This document shows, in pieces, positions 42,646-52,208 of a DNA stretch of 64,000 bases; position 1 is the first letter of the stretch, and each line of letters starts with the position of its first letter. A program made the translations under genes and the position numbers. A model generated the notes under the pieces. The model saw only the letters and a program-made list of their open reading frames with translations, did not search any database and had not been told where the DNA came from. The stretch is from Vibrio porteresiae DSM 19223 (lineage in GTDB: Bacteria; Pseudomonadota; Gammaproteobacteria; Enterobacterales; Vibrionaceae). The stretch spans positions 372,001-436,000 of the forward strand of contig NZ_AP024895.1 of the NCBI RefSeq assembly GCF_024347055.1, read 5' to 3'.

Positions 42646-43230
42646 ATGGTGGTTGGAGATAGGCGAGTAACAGGTTTCTCACTGATTGAGTTGATAGTCG
42701 TGATTGTGGTTGTTGGGTTACTTGCTGTTGCTGCTCTACCAAAGTTTATTGATGTGACTGACGAAGCCAAAAAAGCAAGTGTGCAAGGAATTGCTGGTGG
42801 TTATGCAACGGCGGTTCTTTCAGCACGCTCCCAATGGGAAGCAGAGGCAAGACCGACCCAAACGGTGGGTGGACAGGTATATAACACGGTCAACTATGAC
42901 GGTGTCGATTTTTGGTTAACTCGTGCTGAGGACGGTTCTGGTAACAGCACGGGATATCGCGATGGGTATCCTTACGCAATCAATAGCGGGACAGGGAGTT
43001 ACCCCTCGTCGGTAACAGATGCAGCTTGCATCGCGCTGATGGAGAACTTGTTACAAAACCCTCCTCGAGTGAGCACGGTGACTGCGGCAAACAGCGATTC
43101 GGATATACAGTATTCAGCAGAAGCGGACAACTCTGCTCATACTTGTACTTATGTTCAAAAAGAAGGCGGCTCTGCACATCAGTTTGTTTATGAACTGGAA
43201 ACCGGTCAAGTAACGGTAACTTTGCAGTAG
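42646..43230 (+). CDS. mshB: MSHA minor pilin MshB
   Basis: About 194 aa from the ATG at 42646 (leader MVVGDRRVTG then FSLIELIVVIVVV); TTG 42619 and ATG 42622 are in-frame alternatives. Prepilin peptidase cuts after Gly10, leaving Phe1 and Glu5. The helix is followed by a globular domain with two Cys, probably a disulfide loop (about 133 and 174). It is a pilin-like subunit that resembles MshA in layout. Shares the FxDVTDEAKK-type pilin helix end. Confidence 0.85.
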   Translation: MVVGDRRVTGFSLIELIVVIVVVGLLAVAALPKFIDVTDEAKKASVQGIAGGYATAVLSARSQWEAEARPTQTVGGQVYNTVNYDGVDFWLTRAEDGSGNSTGYRDGYPYAINSGTGSYPSSVTDAACIALMENLLQNPPRVSTVTAANSDSDIQYSAEADNSAHTCTYVQKEGGSAHQFVYELETGQVTVTLQ

Positions 43231-43268
43231 TTGGTAGGTTTTTAATTCAGTCGATGTAAAGAGGTAAT

Positions 43269-43748
43269 ATGATGAAAAGACAAGGTGGTTTTACCCTGAT
43301 CGAATTGGTAGTGGTCATTGTTATTTTAGGTATTTTGGCCGTGACCGCCGCGCCTAAGTTCCTAAATTTGCAGGATGATGCTAAGAAATCTGCGCTGCAA
43401 GGTTTGAAAGGGGCAATGGATGGTGCAGCAGGTATCGTCTATGGCAAAGCTGCTGTTGAAGGCAAGGATTCAGGTGATTCTGTTCAAACTCTTGATAGTG
43501 GCATTACGGTTCTTTATGGCTATCCTACAGCGACTTCTGCAGGGATTGGTGCATCAGTAACAGGTCTAACATCTGATTGGACATCTTATGCTAATACTAG
43601 TACTTCTCCAGCAAGTTTTGTTGCGACATTCAGTAGTTCAAGTATTACTGATGCGTCAGGTGTGACTGGCACTTCTTGCTATGTATCCTATAGCCAAGCA
43701 ACAAGTGCAGCTGCCGCTTCTACATTGGTCGTAGACTCTGGTTGCTAA
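43269..43748 (+). CDS. mshA: MSHA major pilin MshA
   Basis: 159-aa prepilin. Leader MMKRQGG is cut before FTLIELVVVIVILGIL; Glu5 is present. Two C-terminal Cys (GTSCYV and the last residue) form the expected D-region disulfide. Ser/Thr-rich middle (about 85-145). Subunit of the mannose-sensitive haemagglutinin pilus used for surface attachment and biofilm start. It begins 38 nt after mshB with AGAGG before ATG; its own promoter is likely but not identified. Confidence 0.95.
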   Translation: MMKRQGGFTLIELVVVIVILGILAVTAAPKFLNLQDDAKKSALQGLKGAMDGAAGIVYGKAAVEGKDSGDSVQTLDSGITVLYGYPTATSAGIGASVTGLTSDWTSYANTSTSPASFVATFSSSSITDASGVTGTSCYVSYSQATSAAAASTLVVDSGC

Positions 43749-43768
43749 TTTTACTTAGTTAATCTCGT

Positions 43769-44251
43769 ATGAGTAAATCAAACCCAGCTCAATTAGGTTT
43801 TACTCTGGTTGAGCTTGTGGTTGTGATTCTATTGGTCTCCATCGTATCGGCTGCCGCCTACTCCCGATATATGGGGACCTCTGGTTTTTCTGCTTTTACC
43901 GCGCAAGAGCAGGCGATGTCGGTGATTCGTCAGGTCCAAATCAACCGCATGCAATCGAATCTTTCCTCTCCTTCTAGCAATGTTAATTATGTATTAGCGA
44001 TTTCAAGTAACTGTCTTGGTTCGGTTGCTGGATGTGCTAATAGCAGTAACGGTCAGCGTAGTGATTTTGTTAGTGAAGAGGGCATTACCTTTTCGGTTTC
44101 CCCCAGTTTAAATACCGTTTCGTTTGATCTACTTGGCAACCCCCTCGACAGTGCAGCAAGTGGTGTGACCATCACCATACGCTCCAGCGCTAACACGGTG
44201 CAGCTTTGCATCAACTCCCAAGGTTATGTGAGTAAAGGGGGCTGTTCATGA
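43769..44251 (+). CDS. mshC: MSHA minor pilin MshC
   Basis: 160 aa, prepilin with LGFTLVELVVVILLV (cleavage after Gly10; Glu5 kept) and several Cys. Minor pilin needed for initiating or capping the fibre. Stop overlaps the mshD start (ATGA). Confidence 0.9.
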   Translation: MSKSNPAQLGFTLVELVVVILLVSIVSAAAYSRYMGTSGFSAFTAQEQAMSVIRQVQINRMQSNLSSPSSNVNYVLAISSNCLGSVAGCANSSNGQRSDFVSEEGITFSVSPSLNTVSFDLLGNPLDSAASGVTITIRSSANTVQLCINSQGYVSKGGCS

Positions 44252-44826
44252 GGAAACCCAACGGTTTCACGCTGGTTGAAAGTATTATGGCCATGATATT
44301 GATTGGCTTTGCCATGGTGACTCTCATCAGCTTTCTTTATCCTCAGGTTGAACGTTCAGCGACTCCTCATTATCAAATGCGCGCCGCCCACTTACAGCAA
44401 AGCATTATGAGTCGCATTTTGTCGCGCGCCTTTGATGAACAAAGTGATGTTCAAGGTGGGCAATATCGCTGTGGCGAAAATAACTTACAAGGCGAGGCCA
44501 CAACCTGTACTGCACCGGCTAGCCTTGGAAAAGAGAGTGGTGAGAGTGCCGACACCTTTAACGATGTGGATGACTATATTGGTTGCTGGTGGAGCGATAA
44601 TGCCAGTGATTGTGGGGCCACGACAGTGGCTGGGCGTTTAACCGATTTGTTGGACATGTCATCGGCAAGTGAATACGCCCATTTTACGGTGTTTATCAGT
44701 GTTAATTATGTGGGCAGCAGTGGCAACGTTAGCTCGACGATTACTGATTTAAAACGGATTCAGCTTAATGTGGATGCGGGCAATTATGGCTCTTATCCAT
44801 TAGTTGCTTTTCGGGGGAATTACTGA
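44248..44826 (+). CDS. mshD: MSHA minor pilin MshD
   Basis: 192 aa, prepilin with leader MRKPNG then FTLVESIMAMILIGF (Glu5 kept). Periplasmic domain with five Cys (for example RCGENN, CWWSD). Part of the minor-pilin priming set with MshC, MshO and MshP. Overlaps mshC by 4 nt and mshO by 1 nt. Confidence 0.9.
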   Translation: MRKPNGFTLVESIMAMILIGFAMVTLISFLYPQVERSATPHYQMRAAHLQQSIMSRILSRAFDEQSDVQGGQYRCGENNLQGEATTCTAPASLGKESGESADTFNDVDDYIGCWWSDNASDCGATTVAGRLTDLLDMSSASEYAHFTVFISVNYVGSSGNVSSTITDLKRIQLNVDAGNYGSYPLVAFRGNY

Positions 44827-45518
44827 TGCCTTCTTCCCGCGGATTCACTCTTATCGAAATGATCATGACCATTATCGTTGGGTCGATTTTGGTATTGGGT
44901 ATTGCTGGTTTTCTTGAGTTAGGCGCGAAAGGATATACCGATACGGTTGCTCGGCAACGTATTCAAACTCAAGCGCAGTTCGTGTTAGAAAAAATGTCTC
45001 GAGAGCTACGCCATGCGGTACCCAATAGCATCGAAGTGACGTCTACCGCACAAGAGCAGTGTGTCTCCTTCTATCCAATTGAGTATGCGGGGTTTTACGC
45101 TGTCGATGAGGCATCGCAAACCTTGGAGTTTTTAGTGGGAAATGCCCCTGCTCAATATGATGACTTAAAGTTAATGATCAACCCGAGCCGCCAAGCCGAT
45201 TTTACGGATAGTAGTATTTACTTCACTCTGTCTGGCAGTGCTACCACTATCTCAATCTCAAGTCATCCACTGGTTAGTTCGTCGATCGCAAATCGAGCCT
45301 ATTTATACAAAGACTTAGTAACTTACTGCTTAAATTTTGTTGCCAATTCCCTGACGCGAAATTCTATTCAAGTGGGCGACAGTGTGAGTTCAGGAAGTTT
45401 TAGCTATGCCGCCCCAACGCTACAACGAGGTGGTGTGGTTCGACTGTCGTTAACCTTAAGCCAAAATGGCGAACAGAGTCATTTTGTGCAGGATGTGCAG
45501 GTGCTCAATGTTCCCTAG
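44826..45518 (+). CDS. mshO: MSHA minor pilin MshO
   Basis: 230 aa with MPSSRG then FTLIEMIMTIIVGSILV: short leader, cleavage after Gly6, Glu5 kept. Larger pilin-like protein, similar in position to GspJ/PilW. Starts at the overlapping TGATG of mshD and overlaps mshP by 11 nt. Confidence 0.9.
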   Translation: MPSSRGFTLIEMIMTIIVGSILVLGIAGFLELGAKGYTDTVARQRIQTQAQFVLEKMSRELRHAVPNSIEVTSTAQEQCVSFYPIEYAGFYAVDEASQTLEFLVGNAPAQYDDLKLMINPSRQADFTDSSIYFTLSGSATTISISSHPLVSSSIANRAYLYKDLVTYCLNFVANSLTRNSIQVGDSVSSGSFSYAAPTLQRGGVVRLSLTLSQNGEQSHFVQDVQVLNVP

Positions 45519-45936
45519 AAGAAAGAAACAGGCAGGTAACCTCTACATTGTTGCTATATTTGTCATTATGGTGATGGGATTCCTTGCTGCGGCTTTAACC
45601 CGAATGGAATGGTCAAATCAAGATTCGCTTTCTCGTGAATTACTTGGCACCAAAGCGTGGTTTGCGGCTAATTCTGTTAATGAAAAAGCGATGACATTGC
45701 TTTACCCACTTAATGCGACCAGCAGCGCAGTATCTAGCGCCTGTACAGCATTGGGGAGTAGTTCAGCGGCGGGTATTATGGCGAGTTACGATCAATGCAG
45801 TGTTGTCACGACATGTCAAAGTGAAGGCACCTTATCGATTAATAATGCCACCTACTATCGAGTCGAAAGTGCTGTGACCTGTGGTAGCGGTAATTTTAAA
45901 GTGCGGCGAGTTCAGGATATTTGGGTTAAGGAGTGA
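45508..45936 (+). CDS. mshP: MSHA pilin-like protein MshP
   Basis: 142 aa from the ATG at 45508; a longer frame opening at 45466 lies inside mshO. PilX/GspK-like. The leader RRKKQAG is followed by NLYIVAIFVIMVMGF: the Gly is present but the residue after it is Asn, and no Glu at +5. As in GspK, which also lacks Glu5, this suits a tip position. A Cys pair in the periplasmic part (CTALG ... CSVVTTCQSEG). Confidence 0.85.
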   Translation: MFPRRKKQAGNLYIVAIFVIMVMGFLAAALTRMEWSNQDSLSRELLGTKAWFAANSVNEKAMTLLYPLNATSSAVSSACTALGSSSAAGIMASYDQCSVVTTCQSEGTLSINNATYYRVESAVTCGSGNFKVRRVQDIWVKE

Positions 45937-45939
45937 GTA

Positions 45940-48900
45940 ATGAAAGCAGTTCGGCGACTTGTTTTTTTGTGTTTAACTCTACTTCTTTTTTTTAGTGGGG
46001 CGGCTCAAGCGCTTAGCTTTACTGCATTTCAATGTCAACAACTTAGGTCTGATAAAGCATTTTCATTACACTACAGTCTGTTCCGGTTATCTGGCTTATT
46101 AAATGAGAGCATGGTGGGAATCGATAGATCGGTTGTTTCCTTAAATATATTGCCGCATACCCTTTGGACAACTAGTTCGATTTTATCTGCAGATTTTATT
46201 GATCAATCACTAGAATATGGGGTTGAACATCATATTTGGTTAAAGTATGAACCAGTCAACTCTTTAACGTATAGTGGGAGATTAACTTATTATCGTTTAG
46301 TTAATAATGTTTGGGTAAAAATCGGCAATACCGTCAATATTAACTTAAAAGGATTATTATCAACCCAGTTAAGTGTTTATGGGATTAATGTTCAAGAGCT
46401 AAGTTGTAGTCTAGATAATACTCAGCCTCCAACTCAAAGTACATTTGTAAGACCTGAAGTATGCGATTTATTTCCTGAGCCTGTTCAAAGTTGGATAACC
46501 CAAGGTCAATCAAGCTACGCTGGTTATCCAAATAGTCGCCTTAATATTACCAATGATAGTGTAAAAATCGATGGCTGGTCTGGCGCTTATAAAAGAAGTA
46601 ATACGATAGATATCAATGCTGGTCAAGGAAACGCAAGTTGGAAGGCGCTTCGTGTTGGTTTTGATACTACGGGTGACGACTGGATGGCATGGAACAGAAA
46701 TGGTGCTAATGTTTGTGATTCTAAAGGATGTTACCCTGGGAACGATGATGGGAAAATTAACGAACGAAAAGTGGCTGCGCCACCGTTAGTTCCTGCCGTT
46801 TCTAGTCAGCCGACCCAAGATCTATTTTTAGTTGACTCGAACTCTTCCGATAATCGATTTTATGAAAATTCTTGTGATGTACAACCTGACCAATATTCGC
46901 TTTGCATTTACAATCCTCAACGTTCGAGTGATGGTTATATCGATATCTATATTATTAAAAATATTCGCAATTTAGATCTGCTAAAATATGGAAATAATCC
47001 AATAAGAGTACATTTTTTTAACGGTATTTATATCGAGCAACTAAATGTACAGTCTGACGTTGCTTTGTATTTCGATAAAAATACCACAGTAACTTTTAAT
47101 AAATTAATTACCGCAGTTGATACCACACACATCTATTTTGCTTCTTCAGCTTGGATTAATGTTGCAGGCAATGGTGTGGAGGATGATTTTGCTCTTAACA
47201 GTCGGGTGGATTTTTATTATGTAGGGGAGGATGACAGTAATTTTCAATATCCGGTAATCTATGGCCCCACTGCGCAATTTCAACTAAAAAGTAAATTATT
47301 TAAAGGTTACTTGCTCGCAAAAAACGTTATTCTCGATACCACCATCACAATTCAAGGTGCCGTGACCGCAAATTATTTGGTCATGGTTGAAGCAACGAGG
47401 ATTGAGTCTCTACCGGGGGGAAATCGATGTGCTGTCCCGATTGACGGTGATAACTATATATTGCAGATTACGCCAAACGAAGATTATTCACTGACTTGTA
47501 AAGCGCAAGATGTCACATTTCAGGTGTTTGACGAAGATGGAGCTGCGGCAACCGATTATTCAGGCTATATCGAAGTATCACCTTACACCAATTTAACTGT
47601 TGTGACAGGTTCGGGTAGTAATGGAGTATACCAGCCTGACAGCAACGGCCTGTTGGAGCTGAATTTGTCGACTACGAAAGCTCAAGATGTCACTTTATCT
47701 GCCTATCTTTCGACACAAACGGATTCTTCGAATACAGTTACGGGAACTTACCATTTCGTTCCTTATCGCTTTGTTGTTGATGATCAACCGGTGATAGCGG
47801 ACAAACCTACTCAGATTTCTCTCGCTGTTGAAGCTTGTGATGAGCAGAATAATACGATTGATATCGGTTACACAGGAACGCCGAGTTACACTTCCATTTG
47901 GAATGCTCCTGAAAATGGAGTTGGATCGTTAACTTTAGATAACCGTACGTTCATTGCTGGCAAAGCGACAGCGATGCTAACGATGGAAGATTCAGGCGTG
48001 AAAACGGTTACCTTGGAAGATGGAAATTTTAACTGTGCAGCATTGAATAATGATTGTCCCATCAAAGGTAACGGTACGTTAAAAGGCAGCTTCACCGTTT
48101 ACTCTCGCCCTTGGACATTCGCAATTTGTCCTTCAGGTACGAATGAGATGGACGGCAATATTACGGATGAAGAGAGTACCGGATTTACCTCCGCAGGTTC
48201 ATCATTTGCGCTGGTAGTGAAGCCAATTCGATGGCAGAGCAATGGCAGTACGTCAGGAGAGATTGCCAGTGCTTCCTATTGTAGCTCTGCGGTTACTCAA
48301 AACTTCTTCTCGACCAATAGCCAGCTTAGCGCAACGGTAGAACTGACTTACAATGTGGCTGAGCCTGATGATGGTGCTGATGGCATATTGAAGAGTGGCG
48401 AGAGTACCAGCGTAACGCTGGCTAACGATGCTTCATCGAGTGAGTACAGTTTTTCTGGATTAACTTGGAGTGAAGTGGGCGTGCTGCGCGTTAAAGCCAA
48501 TACACTGCGTGATGCCGCCGGAACACCAACGCCTTATCTGCAAAACGATCTGTCGATCCAAACCGGTTATCGAGATATTGGTCGTTTCTATCCTGCCTAT
48601 TTAGCCATTACCACCAACAGTTGGAATTATGCCGATGGGCTTGATGACTTTGCTTATATGGGACAGCCAATCAGTTATGGATTTACTGTTGAAGCGAAAA
48701 ATTTAAGCGGACAGGCGACAACTAACTACAGCCGCTTTGCCAATGCTTTAAAAGCACAAATGCGATTAGTTGCAGTCGATACGAACAGCGATTACGAGGA
48801 TATGAGCAGTCGCGTGGCTGACTATAATGATCATTTTTGGTCTGGAACTGATTGGAACTCTGGCGCTGACTTGACCGTAAACCACAGTTTTACTTTTGCT

Positions 48901-49578
48901 CGGTTAGAGACGTTGCAAAGCCCATTGACTACCAAACCGGATGGTTCATTTACTGCTGGCTTTGGTTTGCAAGTAACGACTGGACCGGATGGCGTTGATT
49001 TTCAAGATAATGGCTTAACACATAAGGTTAATGAGGTATTAGTCAGTACAGATAAAGCTTTCCCTCTGCAGCCTGATTTACGTTATGGTCGTTTGGCCTT
49101 TTCTGATGTGGGAGGGAACTCAACCTCTAGTGTCAATGTCCCACTATCGGCTCAATATTGGAATGGCAATCAGTTTGTCACTAACACAGATGATTCAGGC
49201 AGCCTCCTTTCGATTGATGGGGACAAGGTTTGTAAAAACACCATCTGGCAGAGCCAAGCACAGACATCGAGCTCGCAACTCACAGGAATCACTGGTAATG
49301 TGGCCGTTAGTTCTGGCCAAAACCATCAAATTTACGCGCAACCTGATGCGGATTCTGCATTACGAGAACAGGTTCGTTTTTGGATGCGTATAAACGAAAG
49401 TTCCCCCCAAGTGAATGAGCAAAATATTGACTGTGGCGGCGCTTATCTTGACCAACCATGGCTACAATTTAATTGGCGTAATGAAGGTGATGAAGATCCA
49501 TCAACAGTTATTACCTTTGGCGTCTATCGTGGAAATGATCGAGTAATTTATCGCGGAGAACCGGGAATCAATAACTAA
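45940..49578 (+). CDS. mshQ: MSHA large secreted protein MshQ
   Basis: 1212 aa. Signal peptide (about 1-25, ending AAQA) and no membrane anchor in the rest. Mostly beta-rich, with an N-terminal region (about 26-510) and a C-terminal MshQ/DUF6701-like part (about 510-1212), which I place from its character and position rather than a motif. It starts 3 nt after mshP. It probably sits at the pilus tip and decides binding, as suggested for large non-pilin proteins at the end of such clusters; that is inference. The N-terminal part is visibly more AT-rich. Confidence 0.85.
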   Translation: MKAVRRLVFLCLTLLLFFSGAAQALSFTAFQCQQLRSDKAFSLHYSLFRLSGLLNESMVGIDRSVVSLNILPHTLWTTSSILSADFIDQSLEYGVEHHIWLKYEPVNSLTYSGRLTYYRLVNNVWVKIGNTVNINLKGLLSTQLSVYGINVQELSCSLDNTQPPTQSTFVRPEVCDLFPEPVQSWITQGQSSYAGYPNSRLNITNDSVKIDGWSGAYKRSNTIDINAGQGNASWKALRVGFDTTGDDWMAWNRNGANVCDSKGCYPGNDDGKINERKVAAPPLVPAVSSQPTQDLFLVDSNSSDNRFYENSCDVQPDQYSLCIYNPQRSSDGYIDIYIIKNIRNLDLLKYGNNPIRVHFFNGIYIEQLNVQSDVALYFDKNTTVTFNKLITAVDTTHIYFASSAWINVAGNGVEDDFALNSRVDFYYVGEDDSNFQYPVIYGPTAQFQLKSKLFKGYLLAKNVILDTTITIQGAVTANYLVMVEATRIESLPGGNRCAVPIDGDNYILQITPNEDYSLTCKAQDVTFQVFDEDGAAATDYSGYIEVSPYTNLTVVTGSGSNGVYQPDSNGLLELNLSTTKAQDVTLSAYLSTQTDSSNTVTGTYHFVPYRFVVDDQPVIADKPTQISLAVEACDEQNNTIDIGYTGTPSYTSIWNAPENGVGSLTLDNRTFIAGKATAMLTMEDSGVKTVTLEDGNFNCAALNNDCPIKGNGTLKGSFTVYSRPWTFAICPSGTNEMDGNITDEESTGFTSAGSSFALVVKPIRWQSNGSTSGEIASASYCSSAVTQNFFSTNSQLSATVELTYNVAEPDDGADGILKSGESTSVTLANDASSSEYSFSGLTWSEVGVLRVKANTLRDAAGTPTPYLQNDLSIQTGYRDIGRFYPAYLAITTNSWNYADGLDDFAYMGQPISYGFTVEAKNLSGQATTNYSRFANALKAQMRLVAVDTNSDYEDMSSRVADYNDHFWSGTDWNSGADLTVNHSFTFARLETLQSPLTTKPDGSFTAGFGLQVTTGPDGVDFQDNGLTHKVNEVLVSTDKAFPLQPDLRYGRLAFSDVGGNSTSSVNVPLSAQYWNGNQFVTNTDDSGSLLSIDGDKVCKNTIWQSQAQTSSSQLTGITGNVAVSSGQNHQIYAQPDADSALREQVRFWMRINESSPQVNEQNIDCGGAYLDQPWLQFNWRNEGDEDPSTVITFGVYRGNDRVIYRGEPGINN

Positions 49579-49734
49579 CGGCGGCAGAGTTTTTCGGGAC
49601 CGAAGTTAGGAATTTGTTAGAAATTACTTGTTTCGCTCTATGTTTATGCACCAATACCTTGCTGTGATGGCGAGGCGTTGGTACATTTAGAGCAATTTTT
49701 TATCTTCTTAATTCTTGCAGGACGAGCGAAGAAT

Positions 49735-50778
49735 ATGTTCAAAAAACTTCGTGGCATGTTTTCAAATGACCTATCTATCGATTTAGGTACTGCCAACACT
49801 CTTATTTATGTTAAAGGACAGGGCATTGTCCTTGATGAACCCTCTGTGGTCGCTATTCGCCAAGACAAAGGTCGTGGTGGAAAAACTGTGGCAGCGGTCG
49901 GTCATGCAGCAAAACAAATGCTAGGACGTACACCAGGCAACATTTCTGCTATTCGTCCAATGAAAGATGGCGTAATCGCTGACTTCTACGTTACCGAAAA
50001 AATGCTTCAGCACTTCATCCGTCAAGTGCATGACAACAGCATTTTGAAACCTAGCCCTCGCGTTTTAGTGTGTGTTCCTTGTGGTTCTACTCAAGTTGAG
50101 CGTCGTGCAATTCGTGAATCGGCTCTAGGTGCTGGTGCTCGTGAAGTGTATTTGATTGATGAACCAATGGCTGCGGCGATTGGTGCTGGTCTGCGCGTAT
50201 CTGAACCAACCGGCTCAATGGTGGTTGATATCGGTGGTGGTACGACTGAAGTTGCAGTTATCTCATTGAATGGCGTAGTTTATTCTTCTTCTGTTCGTAT
50301 CGGTGGTGACCGTTTCGATGAAGCGATTATTAATTATGTGCGTCGTAACTACGGCAGCTTAATTGGTGAAGCGACAGCAGAAAAAATCAAACATGAAATT
50401 GGTTCTGCGTATCCTGGTGATGAAGTTCAAGAAATTGAAGTTCGTGGTCGTAACCTTGCTGAAGGTGTTCCACGTAGCTTTACGCTAAACTCAAACGAAA
50501 TTCTTGAAGCTCTGCAAGAGCCATTAACCGGTATCGTGTCTGCTGTGATGGTAGCGCTAGAACAGTGTCCACCAGAATTAGCGTCTGATATTTCAGAAAA
50601 CGGCATGGTTCTAACGGGTGGCGGTGCGCTATTGAAAGATCTTGATCGTCTGCTCACTGAAGAAACAGGTATTCCTGTGGTTATCGCTGAAGATCCACTA
50701 ACTTGTGTTGCTCGTGGCGGCGGTAAAGCTCTCGAAATGATCGATATGCACGGTGGCGATCTCTTTAGCGAAGAGTAA
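49735..50778 (+). CDS. mreB: Rod-shape-determining actin homologue MreB
   Basis: 347 aa from the ATG at 49735 (Met-Phe-Lys-Lys-Leu), the conserved MreB start; a longer frame from 49678 adds 19 unrelated residues. Forms membrane-bound filaments that direct sidewall peptidoglycan synthesis. Actin-fold motifs: SIDLGTANTLIYV (phosphate 1), VVDIGGGTTEVAVI (phosphate 2), MVLTGGGALL (adenosine). The N-terminal FKKLRGMF is an amphipathic membrane anchor. The 156 bp before it hold its promoter, which I could not mark. Confidence 0.98.
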   Translation: MFKKLRGMFSNDLSIDLGTANTLIYVKGQGIVLDEPSVVAIRQDKGRGGKTVAAVGHAAKQMLGRTPGNISAIRPMKDGVIADFYVTEKMLQHFIRQVHDNSILKPSPRVLVCVPCGSTQVERRAIRESALGAGAREVYLIDEPMAAAIGAGLRVSEPTGSMVVDIGGGTTEVAVISLNGVVYSSSVRIGGDRFDEAIINYVRRNYGSLIGEATAEKIKHEIGSAYPGDEVQEIEVRGRNLAEGVPRSFTLNSNEILEALQEPLTGIVSAVMVALEQCPPELASDISENGMVLTGGGALLKDLDRLLTEETGIPVVIAEDPLTCVARGGGKALEMIDMHGGDLFSEE

Positions 50779-50785
50779 TGGCTTG

Positions 50786-50815
50786 TCAGGAGCTTCACAC
50801 GTAGGAAGCTCCTGA
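50786..50815 (+). terminator. Hairpin between mreB and mreC
   Basis: Stem TCAGGAGCTTC / GAAGCTCCTGA (11 bp, loop of 8) with no U-run. More likely an mRNA-stabilising or partial-attenuation stem that keeps mreB above mreCD than a full terminator. Confidence 0.5.
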
Positions 50816-50836
50816 ATCAACTCTGGGATTGTTAAG

Positions 50837-51730
50837 ATGAAGCCTATATTTGGTCAAGGACCATCTCTTCAGCTACGTCTATTCTTCGCTGTCATTGTAT
50901 CAGCCAGCCTCATGCTGGCTGATAGCCGTTTAGATGCTTTTTCTCATGTGCGTTTTTTGCTTAACAGCTTAGTAGCGCCAATTCAGTATGCTGCGGATTT
51001 GCCTCGTTCCCTATTTGATGGGTTTTACGAGCGTGTCAGCTCGCATCAAAATCTGCTTGAATCCAACCAGAAGCTGAAGCAAGAAGTGTTAACTCTCAAA
51101 AGTGATTTGATCTTACTGGATCAATATCAAGAGGAAAACAAACGTCTGCGTAAGCTACTGGGATCCTCGTTTGTCAGAGATGAAAAGAAAGTAGTAACGG
51201 AAGTTATGGCGGTGGATACTTCCCATTATCGTCATCAAGTGGTGATTGATAAGGGCAGTTTAGATGGCGTATACGAAGGCCAACCGGTGATTAATGAGAA
51301 GGGGATTGTTGGGCAAGTAACGTTTGTTGCGGCGCACAACAGTCGCGTTCTACTGTTGATCGACCCGAATAACGCGATTCCTGTACAAAATATCCGTAAT
51401 GATATTCGCGTCATTGCTTCGGGTAACGGACAAAGTGACGAGATTCAGCTCGAACACATTCCAACCAGTGCTGATTTGCAGGTTGGAGATATGTTGGTGA
51501 CCTCTGGATTAGGTGGCGTGTACCCTGAAGGGTATCCTGTGGCCTATATTACCAATGTCGATAAAGATACCCGTCGCGAGTTTGCGTCAATTAAAGCGAA
51601 ACCTGTGGTCGATTTCGATCGATTACGCTATTTGCTGCTGATTTGGCCGAATGAAGATCGTCAGCAAAAGGCAATGCAAGCGGATATTAAGCAAATGCAA
51701 GAAGAGGATAAGAGTGACGACGCTAAGTAA
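50837..51730 (+). CDS. mreC: Rod-shape-determining protein MreC
   Basis: 297 aa. One N-terminal membrane helix (about 12-30), periplasmic coiled coil (about 60-105, SSHQNLLESNQKLKQEV) and the MreC beta domains (about 115-270). Links MreB to PBP2/RodA. Overlaps mreD by 17 nt. Confidence 0.96.
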   Translation: MKPIFGQGPSLQLRLFFAVIVSASLMLADSRLDAFSHVRFLLNSLVAPIQYAADLPRSLFDGFYERVSSHQNLLESNQKLKQEVLTLKSDLILLDQYQEENKRLRKLLGSSFVRDEKKVVTEVMAVDTSHYRHQVVIDKGSLDGVYEGQPVINEKGIVGQVTFVAAHNSRVLLLIDPNNAIPVQNIRNDIRVIASGNGQSDEIQLEHIPTSADLQVGDMLVTSGLGGVYPEGYPVAYITNVDKDTRREFASIKAKPVVDFDRLRYLLLIWPNEDRQQKAMQADIKQMQEEDKSDDAK

Positions 51731-52208
51731 TGAATGGAAAGGCCGTTGGGTTATCTGGGGGTCTTTTCTCTGCGCATTGATCTTCCAAACAATCCCTTGG
51801 CCTGGCTCGCTCGATCTGATTAGACCTTCTTGGCTCCTACTTGTGACCTGTTATTGGGTGTTAGCGCTCCCTCACCGCGTCAATGTGGGAACCGCGTTGG
51901 TACTTGGTTTGCTGTGGGACTTGTTGCTGGGTTCCACCTTAGGGATTCGTGGCATGATGATGTCGATCATCATCTATGTAGTGGCGATGAACTTCCTCGT
52001 ATTAAGAAACATGGCGCTTTGGCAGCAGGCAGTGGTGATCGGCTTACTGACCATGGCATTGGAATTTATGATCTTCTTAGGTGAGTACCTCATTCAAGAT
52101 GTGGAATTTAATCCTATGTCGCTCTGGAGCGGTGTGATCAGTTGTGTGCTCTGGCCGTGGATGTTTTTGCTATTAAGACGAGTCAGAAGACATTGGCATT
52201 TAAAATGA
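51714..52208 (+). CDS. mreD: Rod-shape-determining protein MreD
   Basis: 164 aa from the GTG at 51714, chosen because GAAGAGG (51701-51707) lies 6 nt before it. The longer frame from 51651 reads Lys/Arg-rich residues inside mreC and is not used. Five to six hydrophobic helices fit MreD, the membrane partner of MreC. Overlaps mreC by 17 nt and maf by 4 nt (ATGA). Confidence 0.93.
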   Translation: MTTLSNEWKGRWVIWGSFLCALIFQTIPWPGSLDLIRPSWLLLVTCYWVLALPHRVNVGTALVLGLLWDLLLGSTLGIRGMMMSIIIYVVAMNFLVLRNMALWQQAVVIGLLTMALEFMIFLGEYLIQDVEFNPMSLWSGVISCVLWPWMFLLLRRVRRHWHLK

